Shown in pieces: positions 7,633 to 16,423 of a stretch of DNA of 64,000 nucleotides. The notes beneath the pieces are model-generated. The model saw only the letters and a program-made list of their open reading frames with translations. It ran no database searches and was not told where the DNA came from. Each line of letters starts with the position of its first letter. Positions within the stretch are counted from its first letter, which is position 1. The stretch is from the NCBI GenBank assembly GCA_027026255.1, contig JALVOT010000017.1, positions 79,462 through 143,461 of the forward strand, in the 5' to 3' direction. A program made the position numbers and the translations under genes. The stretch comes from Caldifarciminota bacterium. Lineage in GTDB: Bacteria > Hydrothermota > Tepidihabitantia > SM23-42.

Positions 7633-8766
7633 ATGAAGCAGATCCTTGGATCTATATTCGCTTTTATATTACTGTTTATCGGTTGTGCACCAACCGAGGT
7701 GCCGGTTCTTAAAGTCGGTTATGTGGGTCATGACCATCAATCTGCCTTGTATGTCGCCTGTTTAGAATCGCAGAGGACAAAGACGGATTGTGGTGTCTAT
7801 CTCAAGGAAATAGAGCCGAAAAAGCATTACGAATTGATTAAGAATAACAAAAAGATTGCGGATGTTGAACTCATTCTATGTGGTGGTGGTTCCAAGATGC
7901 CCACGATGATGTCCCAGGGCACATTCGAGGTCGGCTTCGGCGGTGTTGCGGCGGTTGCCTTTTTTACTGACAAAGGCGCACCGATGAAGATTATATCACC
8001 TCTGCATACCAAGGGTGATATGTTGGTTCTTCAGCCGGATAATCCGGTCAACTCCTGGAAAGAATTTGTCGCCTGGGTTAAAAAAGAGAAAAAGCCTGTT
8101 AGAATCGGTTTTAAGAATCCGGTTGCGGTTGCCAAATTGATATTTGAAAGGGCATTGGAAGCTGAAGGACTTACCTATACCAGTGATAAGTCAGACCGCA
8201 AAAAGGATGTTTTGATGGTGCTTTTAAAAGGTGAAAAGAACCTTGTTCCCGGTCTCCAGAATAAGATAATCGACGGCTATGTCTCAAATAATCCCTGGTG
8301 TGCGATTGCCGAGAGTAAGGGTATCGGTAAGATTGTTGCAGATTTAAATGACCTCCCACCCGGAATCTGGAAGGACCATCCCTGTTGTTGCATTGCAGCT
8401 ACAGATTCAGCAATGGTCAATAAAAAAGAGGTGATAGAAGAGTTTCTCAAACTGATTATCTTGGCAACCCAATACGCAAACGAAGACCCTGAGATGCACG
8501 CACGGGACGCCTCAAAATGGATTGGAACATCATTAGAGGTTGAAAAGAAATCCTTACCCACATCAGGGTTCACTACTAATCCTACAGAAAAATGGAAGCA
8601 GTCGATGCAGGTCTGGATTGATGAGATGACGCGACTGGGTAAATTAAAGGGCAAATTAAAGGGTAAAAATGGTAAAGAGGTTGAAAATATCCTCTATGAC
8701 TTCAGTCTTCTTAATAAGGCAGCAAAAGAACTGAAGACAAAAGGAATTTTAAAGACCTGGTATTAA
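7633..8766 (+). CDS. ABC transporter substrate-binding lipoprotein (SsuA/NrtA-like)
   Basis: ATG 7633 follows AAAGGAGG. Lipobox FIGC puts the lipidated Cys at position 18. The mature 360 aa have the two-lobe type II periplasmic binding fold of the nitrate/sulfonate/taurine group (VGYVGHDHQSALYVA near the start, EVGFGGVAAVAFF, VRIGFKNPVAVAK, IIDGYVSNNPW). An unusual HPCCC triplet near residue 250 and a GHDHQ motif at the expected ligand site could bind a metal or a soft ligand. Ligand unknown; sulfur- or selenium-containing small molecules are an inference from the selD neighbour. Heads a five-gene operon. Confidence 0.8.
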   Translation: MKQILGSIFAFILLFIGCAPTEVPVLKVGYVGHDHQSALYVACLESQRTKTDCGVYLKEIEPKKHYELIKNNKKIADVELILCGGGSKMPTMMSQGTFEVGFGGVAAVAFFTDKGAPMKIISPLHTKGDMLVLQPDNPVNSWKEFVAWVKKEKKPVRIGFKNPVAVAKLIFERALEAEGLTYTSDKSDRKKDVLMVLLKGEKNLVPGLQNKIIDGYVSNNPWCAIAESKGIGKIVADLNDLPPGIWKDHPCCCIAATDSAMVNKKEVIEEFLKLIILATQYANEDPEMHARDASKWIGTSLEVEKKSLPTSGFTTNPTEKWKQSMQVWIDEMTRLGKLKGKLKGKNGKEVENILYDFSLLNKAAKELKTKGILKTWY

Positions 8767-8769
8767 AGA

Positions 8770-9588
8770 GTGAAGACGGTTCTGCTTGGACTCATCATTC
8801 CCATTCTAATCCTTATAGTCTGGGAATATTTTGCGGTTAAAGTGGATAATACATCGCTCCTGCCCCGGGTTGAGGCGGTATTTGATCGACTTGCTCATCC
8901 CTTTACCAATCTTCTGGATACGGGTAGTTTTGTCCATCATATTCTGGTGAGCGCAACCCGGGTTTTACTGGGATTTCTGCTTGCCGTGATTATCGGGGTG
9001 CCTCTGGGTCTGCTTGTGGGCAGGATATTGCTATTCCACAGGTTATTCAGTCCCATCATTGAAATTCTGAGGCCGCTCTGCCCAATCGCCTGGATTCCAT
9101 TTGCAATGGCGATATTCAAAACCTATACAATCGCTGATATCTTCGGTTTACATTATACTACAAATATCTTTGGCCAGATTCAGCTGGGTATGCTTTTTGT
9201 CATATTCTACGGTGGATTCTTTCCGATATTTTTAAATACGGTGCACGGTGTGAAATCGGTGAAATCACTCTATATTGAATCTGCATTATTGCTCGGAGCA
9301 AACCAGCGCGATATATTTAAAAAGATTATCCTGCCCTCGTCAGCACCGGCAATCCTCACCGGGTTGAGGGTTGGCCTGGGTATTTCCTGGATGGTTATTA
9401 TTGCGGCTGAGATGTTACCGGGTAGTGATGCAGGTATCGGTTATCTCATAATGTTCTCATACGAACTGGCTGAGATGGACATTCTGATTGCCAGTATGAT
9501 TCTGATTGGTGCGGTTGGTGCAGTATTGAGTTATGGGGTTAAGGTGATTGCGGACCGCACCGGCCGCTGGCAGGCAAGGGAGCGGTGA
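8770..9588 (+). CDS. ABC transporter permease (SsuC/TauC-like)
   Basis: GTG start 3 bases after the binding-protein stop. 272 aa with about six membrane helices and the BPD_transp_1 EAA loop (ALLLGANQRDIFKKIILPSSAPAILTGLRVGLG, residues around 180-210). Belongs to the nitrate/sulfonate/taurine permease group. Its stop overlaps the ATPase start (GTGATG), giving a coupled importer cassette. Confidence 0.88.
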   Translation: MKTVLLGLIIPILILIVWEYFAVKVDNTSLLPRVEAVFDRLAHPFTNLLDTGSFVHHILVSATRVLLGFLLAVIIGVPLGLLVGRILLFHRLFSPIIEILRPLCPIAWIPFAMAIFKTYTIADIFGLHYTTNIFGQIQLGMLFVIFYGGFFPIFLNTVHGVKSVKSLYIESALLLGANQRDIFKKIILPSSAPAILTGLRVGLGISWMVIIAAEMLPGSDAGIGYLIMFSYELAEMDILIASMILIGAVGAVLSYGVKVIADRTGRWQARER

Positions 9589-10361
9589 TGGGATTTGTTG
9601 AGGTTGAAGCGGTAAAGAAGATATTTTATGGAGAAAAAAAAGAGGTGGTTGCCCTGGATAACCTTTACCTTACGGTGAATGAAGGTGAATTTCTGTGCAT
9701 TGTTGGACCAACCGGTTGTGGTAAAACGAGCCTTTTGAGATTGATTGCCGGACTTGAAAAACCATCTGCCGGTAAAATATTGATTGCCGATAAAATGGTT
9801 GACGGTATAAGTCGGGATGTGACACTTGTCTTCCAGCAATATTCTCTTTTTCCCTGGCGTAATGTTCTGAATAATGTGGCATTTGGTCTTGAGATGAAAG
9901 GAATGCAAAAATCAGAACGTTATGACTATGCAAGGGGGCTTATCGAACTGATGGGACTTACCGGATTTGAAAATGCTTATCCTTATGAACTCTCCGGCGG
10001 AATGCAGCAGCGGATAGCAATTGCAAGGGCATTGGCGTATAATTCAAAGGTTCTTTTACTTGATGAACCCTTCGGCGCCCTGGATGAAAGGACAAGACAC
10101 CGACTTCAGGAACAGCTGCTTGAAATATGGGAGCGTGAAAAGAAGACGATTATCTTTGTTACCCATAATATCGATGAGGCGATATTCCTTGCAACCAGGG
10201 TGCTGATAATGAGGGATCGACCAGGCAGAATTGAAAAAGAGGTTAAGGTTAACCTGAAAAAACCTCGCGACCGTCGTTCCCGGGAGTTTTTACAGCTCCA
10301 TATAAAAATACGGGAAATTCTTGAAACCATTCTAACTGAATCAGGAGGTAATAATGTTTGA
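9588..10361 (+). CDS. ABC transporter ATP-binding protein (SsuB/TauB-like)
   Basis: ATG 9588 is chosen over the GTG three bases earlier. 257 aa: Walker A GPTGCGKTS, Q-loop VFQQYSLFPW, signature LSGGMQQR, Walker B LLLDEPFGALDE, switch His in FVTHNIDEA. Typical importer ATPase of the nitrate/sulfonate/taurine branch, completing the SBP-permease-ATPase set. Overlaps the next gene by 8 bases. Confidence 0.9.
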   Translation: MGFVEVEAVKKIFYGEKKEVVALDNLYLTVNEGEFLCIVGPTGCGKTSLLRLIAGLEKPSAGKILIADKMVDGISRDVTLVFQQYSLFPWRNVLNNVAFGLEMKGMQKSERYDYARGLIELMGLTGFENAYPYELSGGMQQRIAIARALAYNSKVLLLDEPFGALDERTRHRLQEQLLEIWEREKKTIIFVTHNIDEAIFLATRVLIMRDRPGRIEKEVKVNLKKPRDRRSREFLQLHIKIREILETILTESGGNNV

Positions 10362-10638
10362 AGAAAACAGCGCATACAAAGAAAATTATCAGAGGTTAGA
10401 AAAAATCGCCCGGGAAAAGGGCTATGTTTTTAATTCTGATAAAGAGAGGGTCAATAAGGTAATCAGCCTGATGACCAATAACTACAAAGAATTTGGAAAA
10501 TATTACTGTCCCTGCAAACAACATCATCCCTTAGACCCGGAAAAAGATACGCTCTGTCCCTGCCCAGAACTTGATGAAGAAGTAGCAAGGGACGGTAACT
10601 GTTATTGTCGGTTGTTCTATAAAAAGGAGGCAAAATGA
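10354..10638 (+). CDS. Stand-alone FTR catalytic-chain-like protein
   Basis: 94 aa, start preceded by AGGAGG. Aligns without gaps to residues 1-90 of the FTR-SelD fusion: C52-P-C54, C68-P-C70, C83-Y-C85, with the same KQHHPLDPEKD between the first two motifs. In ferredoxin:thioredoxin reductase these six Cys hold a [4Fe-4S] cluster and an active disulfide. The His normally between the last two Cys is Tyr here. Lying inside an ABC importer/porin operon, it probably reduces the imported compound or a thiol partner; the electron donor is not known. Confidence 0.8.
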   Translation: MFEENSAYKENYQRLEKIAREKGYVFNSDKERVNKVISLMTNNYKEFGKYYCPCKQHHPLDPEKDTLCPCPELDEEVARDGNCYCRLFYKKEAK

Positions 10639-11474
10639 AAAAAACAACCTATCTGATTCTTGCAATCCTTTTGATTGCGGGAATTACCAATGCTACACCG
10701 CTTTTATGGCGGGGACCGAAAACAATCGGTAAGGGTAAATTCATTGCAATGCTGGGGCTTGGATACTGGAAGGTAAATCAGAAATATGATTGGCCGAACA
10801 AAGAATGGCAGTCCCTGGATTCAGACAAACAAACTACGGTAATCAACGGACACTTTATGCTCGGGTATGCACCAATCAAAAAATTTGAATTGCTGGCACA
10901 TATCCCGCTGATGAGCAAAACCAAAGATACCTTAAGCTCATTTGGAATGCAGGATATCTGGCTCAAGGCACGTTACAATGTCATCGGCGGTAAGGCAAAG
11001 CCATTCTTGACCGGGGTGATTACCGGACGCTTTCCAACCAGCAGTAAGGATGCACGTCCGCGGCTTGATGACCAGACCTTAGATTTTGCACTCGGTGCAA
11101 TGTTTATGAAAAAGATGAAGCCTGTTGTTTTGCATCTGAAGGGTGGATACTGGCTCAATGGAAAGAAAGAAGATGAAACTGATGTCGGTGATGCGGTCGA
11201 AGGTATTTTCAAACTTGATTACATCTTCGGGAAAAAGATAAAGGGCTTTCTGAATATAAATGGTATGTATACCTTCCAGAAAAAAGACAGCACCGGTGCA
11301 GCAATTGAAAATTCTGAAAAACTCCGAATGAACATAACCCCGGGGCTGGTCCTGAAACCGATTCCCGGACTAATCGTTCGACCCAAGTTAATTATTCCTC
11401 TTAAGATGGTAAATAAAGGCGGGGCTGCCTTTACCTGGAAGGCAGGTCTGGATTTCTGGTTTGTGCCGAAATAG
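10635..11474 (+). CDS. Outer-membrane beta-barrel (porin-like) protein
   Basis: ATG overlaps the FTR stop (ATGA) and follows AAGGAGG. Signal peptide cleaved after about residue 20, then 260 aa of alternating amphipathic strands rich in Gly, Tyr and Trp with a terminal Trp-Phe pair (FWFVPK), typical of an outer-membrane barrel. Last gene of the importer operon, so it likely gives the same substrate passage through the outer membrane. No closer family recognised. Confidence 0.65.
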   Translation: MKKTTYLILAILLIAGITNATPLLWRGPKTIGKGKFIAMLGLGYWKVNQKYDWPNKEWQSLDSDKQTTVINGHFMLGYAPIKKFELLAHIPLMSKTKDTLSSFGMQDIWLKARYNVIGGKAKPFLTGVITGRFPTSSKDARPRLDDQTLDFALGAMFMKKMKPVVLHLKGGYWLNGKKEDETDVGDAVEGIFKLDYIFGKKIKGFLNINGMYTFQKKDSTGAAIENSEKLRMNITPGLVLKPIPGLIVRPKLIIPLKMVNKGGAAFTWKAGLDFWFVPK

Positions 11475-11482
11475 CTTGATTT

Positions 11483-11525
11483 AATCTCTGCCCCTATGAA
11501 AAACATAGGGGCAGAGATTTTTTGG
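11483..11525 (+). terminator. Strong intrinsic terminator after the importer operon
   Basis: A perfect 16-bp stem (11483-11498 with 11504-11519), loop AAAAA, followed by TTTTT. It separates the importer operon from the methyltransferase. Confidence 0.9.
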
Positions 11526-11569
11526 AATTTAACTATATTTATATATAAAAATAGATAAAGGAGGTTTTT

Positions 11570-12364
11570 ATGGAAAGACACATTAAAGACTACACAATAA
11601 AGGATGTCCAGGATGTCTATGATGGTCCGGGTGGTCTACTCTGGGAAGCGGTAATGGGTGAGCAGATTCATTCTGGCGGCCCGGAGATGACCGATGTTCT
11701 GGCACAAAAAATCGGTCTTGAAAAGGGAATGGTGGTGGCTGATTTGTGCAGTGCCCTTGGTGCACCGGCCCGGCATCTTGCAAAGAAATACGGTGTTATG
11801 GTAAAAGGGGTTGATGCAACAAAGACGATGATTCAGAAGGCGATACAGAGGACGAAAGAAGCAGGCCTTGATAAGATGATTGAGTATTATGAAGGTAATG
11901 TTCTGGACCTGCCGTTCAAGGCTGAATCGATTGATGTGGTCTGGGGACAGGAAGCCTGGTGTTATGTTACCGATAAAAACAGGTTGATTCAGGAGGCGTA
12001 TCGGGTGCTTAAACCGGGTGGTAAAATTGGATTCACCGACTGGATAATCACCGGTGATATATCAAAGGCAGAACTTGACCCTCTTTATGATACAATGGCA
12101 TTCCCATATATGGAAACCTTTGAGGGTTATCAGGAACTGCTAAAGAAAAATGGTTTTAAGGTCTTGGAGGCGATTGACCAGACTGAAGAATTTGCCAAAT
12201 GCTTTGATGAATACTATAAAAAGGTTCATATCGATTTGAAACCAACTATACTTGAAAATTTCGGTCAGGAGCTCTTCGATTTTGCATCAAACCTGGTAAC
12301 AATCTGGCGGAAGGCGGCATACGAACATAAGGTAGGAAGAGGCCTTTTTATTGGACAGAAATAG
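11570..12364 (+). CDS. Class I SAM-dependent methyltransferase
   Basis: 264 aa, start after AAGGAGG. Rossmann methyltransferase motifs: VADLCSALGAPARHLAKK (motif I, with Cys and Ser instead of the common Gly run), GVDATKTMI, GNVLDLPF, VWGQEAWCYVTDK, VLKPGGKIGFTDW. Resembles glycine-sarcosine/dimethylglycine-type small-molecule methyltransferases; the acceptor is unknown. A weak promoter (TTGGAA, 16 bases, TATAAA, 11522-11549) precedes it. It lies alone between two terminators, between the importer and the corrinoid operon, which suggests a link to methylated or methylatable substrates. Confidence 0.75.
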   Translation: MERHIKDYTIKDVQDVYDGPGGLLWEAVMGEQIHSGGPEMTDVLAQKIGLEKGMVVADLCSALGAPARHLAKKYGVMVKGVDATKTMIQKAIQRTKEAGLDKMIEYYEGNVLDLPFKAESIDVVWGQEAWCYVTDKNRLIQEAYRVLKPGGKIGFTDWIITGDISKAELDPLYDTMAFPYMETFEGYQELLKKNGFKVLEAIDQTEEFAKCFDEYYKKVHIDLKPTILENFGQELFDFASNLVTIWRKAAYEHKVGRGLFIGQK

Positions 12365-12370
12365 CGGATA

Positions 12371-12417
12371 CAGGGGCTGTAAAGGGGTAATCATACTCCG
12401 AATACAGCCCCTTATTT
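12371..12417 (+). terminator. Terminator after the methyltransferase
   Basis: GGGGCTGTA (12373-12381) pairs with TACAGCCCC (12403-12411) with additional pairing inside the loop, then TTATTTCTT. It runs straight into the -35 box of the next promoter. Confidence 0.7.
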
Positions 12418-12418
12418 C

Positions 12419-12447
12419 TTGACACCGGACCAATTTTTATATATGTT
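12419..12447 (+). promoter_or_regulatory. Promoter of the corrinoid operon
   Basis: TTGACA (12419-12424), 17-base spacer, TATGTT (12442-12447). Transcription should start near 12454, only a few bases before the AAGGAGG of the first gene. Confidence 0.65.
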
Positions 12448-12466
12448 CTATAAAAAAGGAGGCAAT

Positions 12467-13099
12467 TTGGATTTGAACGAGATTAAGACAGCGGTTATCC
12501 AGATGGATGAAAAAAGCACGGAAAAACTTGTTATTGAGGCGCTTGAGGAAAAATATAATCCTCTTGATATCTTGAATAATGGATTAATACCCGGGATGAA
12601 GGCGGTGGGAGAACTCTTTACCCGAAAGGAATATTTTGTTCCTGAAATCTTACTTGCATCTGATGCATTCTACCGGGGATTTAACCTCCTTACCCCCTAT
12701 CTTAAGAAGGCATCTTACCGGAAAAAAGATAAGGTCTTAATCTGTGTTGTGCAGGGTGATATCCATGATATCGGTAAGAATATCGTTAAGGTGATGATTG
12801 AATCTGCAGGTTTTCAGGTTATTGATTTGGGAAGGGATGTTCCGATTGACGAAATTATTAAGGCGGTTAAAACTGCCAAACCACAGATTCTGGCACTCTC
12901 CAGTCTGATGACGACAACGATGCTTCAGATGGGTGAGATTATAAACCGGCTGGAAAAAGAAAATCTGAGAAAGAATATAAAGATTATTATTGGTGGAGCA
13001 CCCCTGAATCAGGAATTCGCCCGAAAGATTAAGGCTGATGGTTATGGTGAGGATGCAGCCGGGGCCGTAGACTTAATCGAAAAGTTAATCCGTGAATAA
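12467..13099 (+). CDS. Methyltransferase cognate corrinoid protein (MtaC/MtbC-like)
   Basis: Start put at TTG 12467, just after AAGGAGG; frames starting earlier overlap the promoter, and TTG 12473 is an alternative. About 210 aa: N-terminal helical B12-binding cap (residues 1-85), then the B12-binding domain with D98-I-H100-D-I-G103 (base-on His ligand to cobalt), VIDLGRDVP and the GGAPL loop. Such proteins carry a methyl-Co(III) corrinoid between two methyltransferases. First gene of an eight-gene coupled operon that also supplies the methyltransferases and the reactivase. Confidence 0.9.
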   Translation: MDLNEIKTAVIQMDEKSTEKLVIEALEEKYNPLDILNNGLIPGMKAVGELFTRKEYFVPEILLASDAFYRGFNLLTPYLKKASYRKKDKVLICVVQGDIHDIGKNIVKVMIESAGFQVIDLGRDVPIDEIIKAVKTAKPQILALSSLMTTTMLQMGEIINRLEKENLRKNIKIIIGGAPLNQEFARKIKADGYGEDAAGAVDLIEKLIRE

Positions 13100-14051
13100 A
13101 ATAAGAGAAATAATAAAAGGCAGAAGAGAACTTGCGGTATTCCCTATGATAGGTGCGGACCATTGCGCCCGATTGATGGGCCTTAACCTGAGTGATGTAT
13201 GCAGAAGCGGTGAAAGGCTTGCCGGGGTACTGGAATATGGCTATAACTATTATAACTATGATATGGTATTGGTCTTCTCTGACCCTTATGTTGAAGCCGA
13301 GGCTATGGGATGTTCGATTGTCTATAGTCCATCACCGATAATAATCGGACCCTGCCCCGATGCCGGGGAGATTTTAGATAAGAATCGGGAATGGAATTTT
13401 CCTGAAGATTCAGCCTTAAATGTAATGATAGAAGCGGCGAGGATATTAAAAAGGCGATTGAAGGTTCCAATATTTTTTTCTATAAAGGGACCGTTTTCAC
13501 TCTCTTCTTTTCTTTATGGAATTGAAGATTTTTTGAAATTGATAAAAACAGCGCCTGAAAAGGCGGCAAGATTTATTCATAAGACAAACAATCTTTTATT
13601 AAAGTATATAGAAAAAGTTCTTTCCCTTAATATCAATATATTTATCGGCGACCCGATGGCTTCCACAAGTGTAATCTCACCGGATGATTTTAAAAGATTC
13701 GCCCTCCCACCATTAAGGGTGCTGACCGGGTTTATTAAAGAAAAAGATGCAATGCTCGGTCTTCATATATGTGGTAATACAAAACCCATTATAAAATTAC
13801 TTGATTACCTCGGGGTTGATATTTTAAGCCTTGAAGATATAACCCCGAAAACCCGGACATTAAGAATGGGCGGTGTATCAACCCGGACAATATTCAACGA
13901 TTCTTCTGAGCAGATAAAAGCCGAGGTGGAAAGGGCATTAAAAAAGCCCCCTTTAATACTATCAACCGGCTGTGATGTGCCCCAGGATACAAAACCGGAA
14001 AATGTTAAATCGCTGATAAAGGCATTTTATGAAATTGGTGGTTGTAAATAA
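13092..14051 (+). CDS. UroD/MtaA-type corrinoid methyltransferase
   Basis: GTG start overlaps the corrinoid stop. 319 aa of the uroporphyrinogen decarboxylase superfamily. It has the zinc-thiolate signature of the MtaA/CmuA branch (HICGNT near residue 230 and the late STGCDVP), rather than the catalytic residues of heme-pathway UroD, and no heme genes are nearby. In this branch the enzyme moves methyl groups between the corrinoid and a thiol or other acceptor. Substrate unknown; paired with a second UroD-like gene at 17769. Confidence 0.8.
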   Translation: MNKIREIIKGRRELAVFPMIGADHCARLMGLNLSDVCRSGERLAGVLEYGYNYYNYDMVLVFSDPYVEAEAMGCSIVYSPSPIIIGPCPDAGEILDKNREWNFPEDSALNVMIEAARILKRRLKVPIFFSIKGPFSLSSFLYGIEDFLKLIKTAPEKAARFIHKTNNLLLKYIEKVLSLNINIFIGDPMASTSVISPDDFKRFALPPLRVLTGFIKEKDAMLGLHICGNTKPIIKLLDYLGVDILSLEDITPKTRTLRMGGVSTRTIFNDSSEQIKAEVERALKKPPLILSTGCDVPQDTKPENVKSLIKAFYEIGGCK

Positions 14052-15450
14052 TTCAATAAAGATACACGCAAGGACAGGAACCCTGCTCATAAATGCGCTT
14101 CAACGCAAAGCCTTACCTGTTAATGCATTATGCGCTGGGAATGGAAGATGTGGAAGTTGCCGGGTGAAAATTATTGGTAAAAGCAGACCCGCCGATGAAA
14201 TAGAAAAAATTTTTATTCCGCACAAACTTCTGAAGATGGGATATCGCCTTGCCTGTCGATACCGGATAGAGGATGATATCAAAATACAAATACCCCTGAT
14301 AAAAAAAAGAAAAAGGATGACCCCATCCGATGCCGGGTTTGCCCTTGACCTGGGAACCACATTAATCAAAGGTGCAGGAATTGATATCAGCAGCGGTAGA
14401 CTGCTTGAAAAGGCAAAGACCCAGAATCTCCAGAACTCATTTGGTGGTGATGTTGTATCAAGGATAGGCGAAGCGCTCAAGGGGAATTACCAAAAACTGA
14501 GAAATTTGATGATGCTGAGTATTAAAAACATTAAGAACCAAATTGGAATTAAAAAACCGATTCTCACTGTGGTTGTCGGCAATCCGGTTATGCTCTCATT
14601 CTATCTTAATAAACCTGTTGCCGGACTCGGCTCATATCCCTTCAAATCGGAAATCAAGGGACTCATTCTAAAGAAAAATCCGGTGCGCATTGTCCTTCCG
14701 ATCATTAAGGGGTTTGTAGGTAGTGATACTGTAGCAGGAATTGTCGCCGCCGACTTATACAACAAAAAGAAAAACTTTCTATATATCGACCTTGGCACCA
14801 ATGGAGAGGTGGTCTTGATAAAAAATGACAGCATTATTGCAACATCCACTGCAGCCGGCCCGGCATTTGAAGGGGTTGGCCTTTCGTGTGGTAGTCCCGC
14901 TGTTGACGGTGCAATCGACCGCATTACATATAATAAGGGATTCAGGATTAAGACAATCAATAATAAAGAACCGACTGGTATCTGTGCATCAGGAATTATT
15001 GATTTATTGGCAGTCCTCCTTAATCTACACTGGCTGACACCGGACGGCAGGCTGTTAAAAAAACCCCGATTTAACAACATTACAATTGAACAGGGTGATG
15101 TCAGAAAATTGCAGCTCGCCATCGGAGCGATTCATACCGGCATTAAAATTCTTTTAAAGAAGGCAAAATTGAGTTCCTGCGAAATTGATGGGGCAGTGCT
15201 TACCGGTGAATTCGGTTCACATTTAGACCCGTCTTCGCTGTATAGGATTGGACTTCTACCTCGGAAAATCAAAAAGGTATATCTTAAAACCGACCTACCG
15301 CTCAAGGGTGCGATTATGTGTATAAAGGATAGTCGAACAATCAAACAGGCTGAGGAAATATCCAGAAAAAGTGAACATTTAGAACTGGCACTGGAATCTG
15401 ATTTTGAGAGGATATTTGTTCAATCGATGAAATTTTCCATATGGAATTAA
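14029..15450 (+). CDS. RACo-like corrinoid reductive activator ([2Fe-2S] + ASKHA domains)
   Basis: Overlaps the upstream gene by 23 bases. Residues 1-85 are a plant-type [2Fe-2S] ferredoxin (C35-x5-C41-x2-C44, C76); residues 105-430 form an ASKHA-fold ATPase (ALDLGTTLIKGAGID, IDLGTNGEVVL, TAAGPAFEG, ICASGIIDLLA, GEFGSHLDP). RACo proteins use ATP and a low-potential electron to reduce inactive Co(II) corrinoid to Co(I). At 473 aa it is shorter than typical RACo (over 600 aa), with little linker between the two domains. Activates the corrinoid protein two genes upstream. Confidence 0.85.
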   Translation: MKLVVVNNSIKIHARTGTLLINALQRKALPVNALCAGNGRCGSCRVKIIGKSRPADEIEKIFIPHKLLKMGYRLACRYRIEDDIKIQIPLIKKRKRMTPSDAGFALDLGTTLIKGAGIDISSGRLLEKAKTQNLQNSFGGDVVSRIGEALKGNYQKLRNLMMLSIKNIKNQIGIKKPILTVVVGNPVMLSFYLNKPVAGLGSYPFKSEIKGLILKKNPVRIVLPIIKGFVGSDTVAGIVAADLYNKKKNFLYIDLGTNGEVVLIKNDSIIATSTAAGPAFEGVGLSCGSPAVDGAIDRITYNKGFRIKTINNKEPTGICASGIIDLLAVLLNLHWLTPDGRLLKKPRFNNITIEQGDVRKLQLAIGAIHTGIKILLKKAKLSSCEIDGAVLTGEFGSHLDPSSLYRIGLLPRKIKKVYLKTDLPLKGAIMCIKDSRTIKQAEEISRKSEHLELALESDFERIFVQSMKFSIWN

Positions 15451-16421
15451 TTGGTTATACCTGCTCCTATATCCCGGTTGAGATATTATCAGCCGCCGGT
15501 TATCGTCCCTATCGTCTACTCCATGGTGATTTCGGGTTAATGGAAAAATCAGACCCCTGGCTTCGGGTTGATGCCTGCCCTTTGGTGCGTTCAAACCTCG
15601 GTTTTCTTTTAGAACACCAGCAACGGTTTGTTGCTGTTGTCGGCTCAACCGGTTGTGATATGTCGAGACGGATGCTTGAAATTGTAGATGCCATCACAGA
15701 TATTCCAACAATTATTATTAATATGCCGAGAACTGACAGACTGGAAATCTATTATGATGAAATAGATTATCTAATCAAAAGGCTGGCAGAGCTGTCAGGC
15801 GGCAGGATTGATGATGAACAAATAAATCGGCAGATACGGGTATGGGAAGGTCTGAGAAATTTCTACAGGCATTATAGCGAAAAAAGAAGAGAAAATCCCT
15901 CCCGGCTCTCAACCGTCTCATTCCATCATCTTGTTGCAAACTTTCACCAGGGTAATACTCAGCCCGTCTCCTATTCTCAGCTTGAAGTATCGAACCTGCC
16001 GCGTGTCTTTCTGCTCGGCAGTCCTGTAGGATATGAGTCTACTTTCCTGTTGAAGATTATTGAAAAGTATTTGCGTATTATCTGGGATTATAATTGCGGC
16101 TTATCCCGCTTCCTCAATGTGAAAATCAAAGGAAAAGGGGTTGATGGGATTAAATCAGCATATTATCAACAACCCCCCTGTATCCTGAGGAGGCCAAATA
16201 AAAAATTTTATGAATTTATTAAAAAGAAGATTGTCGAGTATAAACCGACCGGTATGGTTCTCTCAACCCTTGATTATTGCGATGCGTATGAATTTGAACT
16301 GATAAAGATTGGAAATATTTTTGGTCTTCCCACACTGAATTTGCGCAGCGACTTCTCCTTCCAGAATAGAAGTCAGCTCGAAACAAGGATTAATGCATTC
16401 CAGGAGATGATAAATACTTAG
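15441..16421 (+). CDS. HgdB-like 2-hydroxyacyl-CoA dehydratase family protein, small subunit
   Basis: 326 aa, start overlaps the RACo stop. Family hallmarks: GYTCSYIPVEILSAAG (Cys8), DACPLVRS (Cys46), GSTGCDMSR (Cys72) and LDYCDAYEFE near residue 280. In this family such Cys residues bind [4Fe-4S] or double-cubane [8Fe-9S] clusters. No CoA-transferase or acyl-CoA genes are nearby, so a classical dehydratase role is doubtful. Together with 16424 and the activator at 18785 it probably forms an ATP-driven low-potential reductase. Confidence 0.8.
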   Translation: MELIGYTCSYIPVEILSAAGYRPYRLLHGDFGLMEKSDPWLRVDACPLVRSNLGFLLEHQQRFVAVVGSTGCDMSRRMLEIVDAITDIPTIIINMPRTDRLEIYYDEIDYLIKRLAELSGGRIDDEQINRQIRVWEGLRNFYRHYSEKRRENPSRLSTVSFHHLVANFHQGNTQPVSYSQLEVSNLPRVFLLGSPVGYESTFLLKIIEKYLRIIWDYNCGLSRFLNVKIKGKGVDGIKSAYYQQPPCILRRPNKKFYEFIKKKIVEYKPTGMVLSTLDYCDAYEFELIKIGNIFGLPTLNLRSDFSFQNRSQLETRINAFQEMINT

Positions 16422-16423
16422 TT

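Noticed and set aside
12419..12466. Corrinoid protein starting at TTG 12419
   Set aside because: These bases are the -35/-10 promoter; the SD AAGGAGG lies just before TTG 12467.
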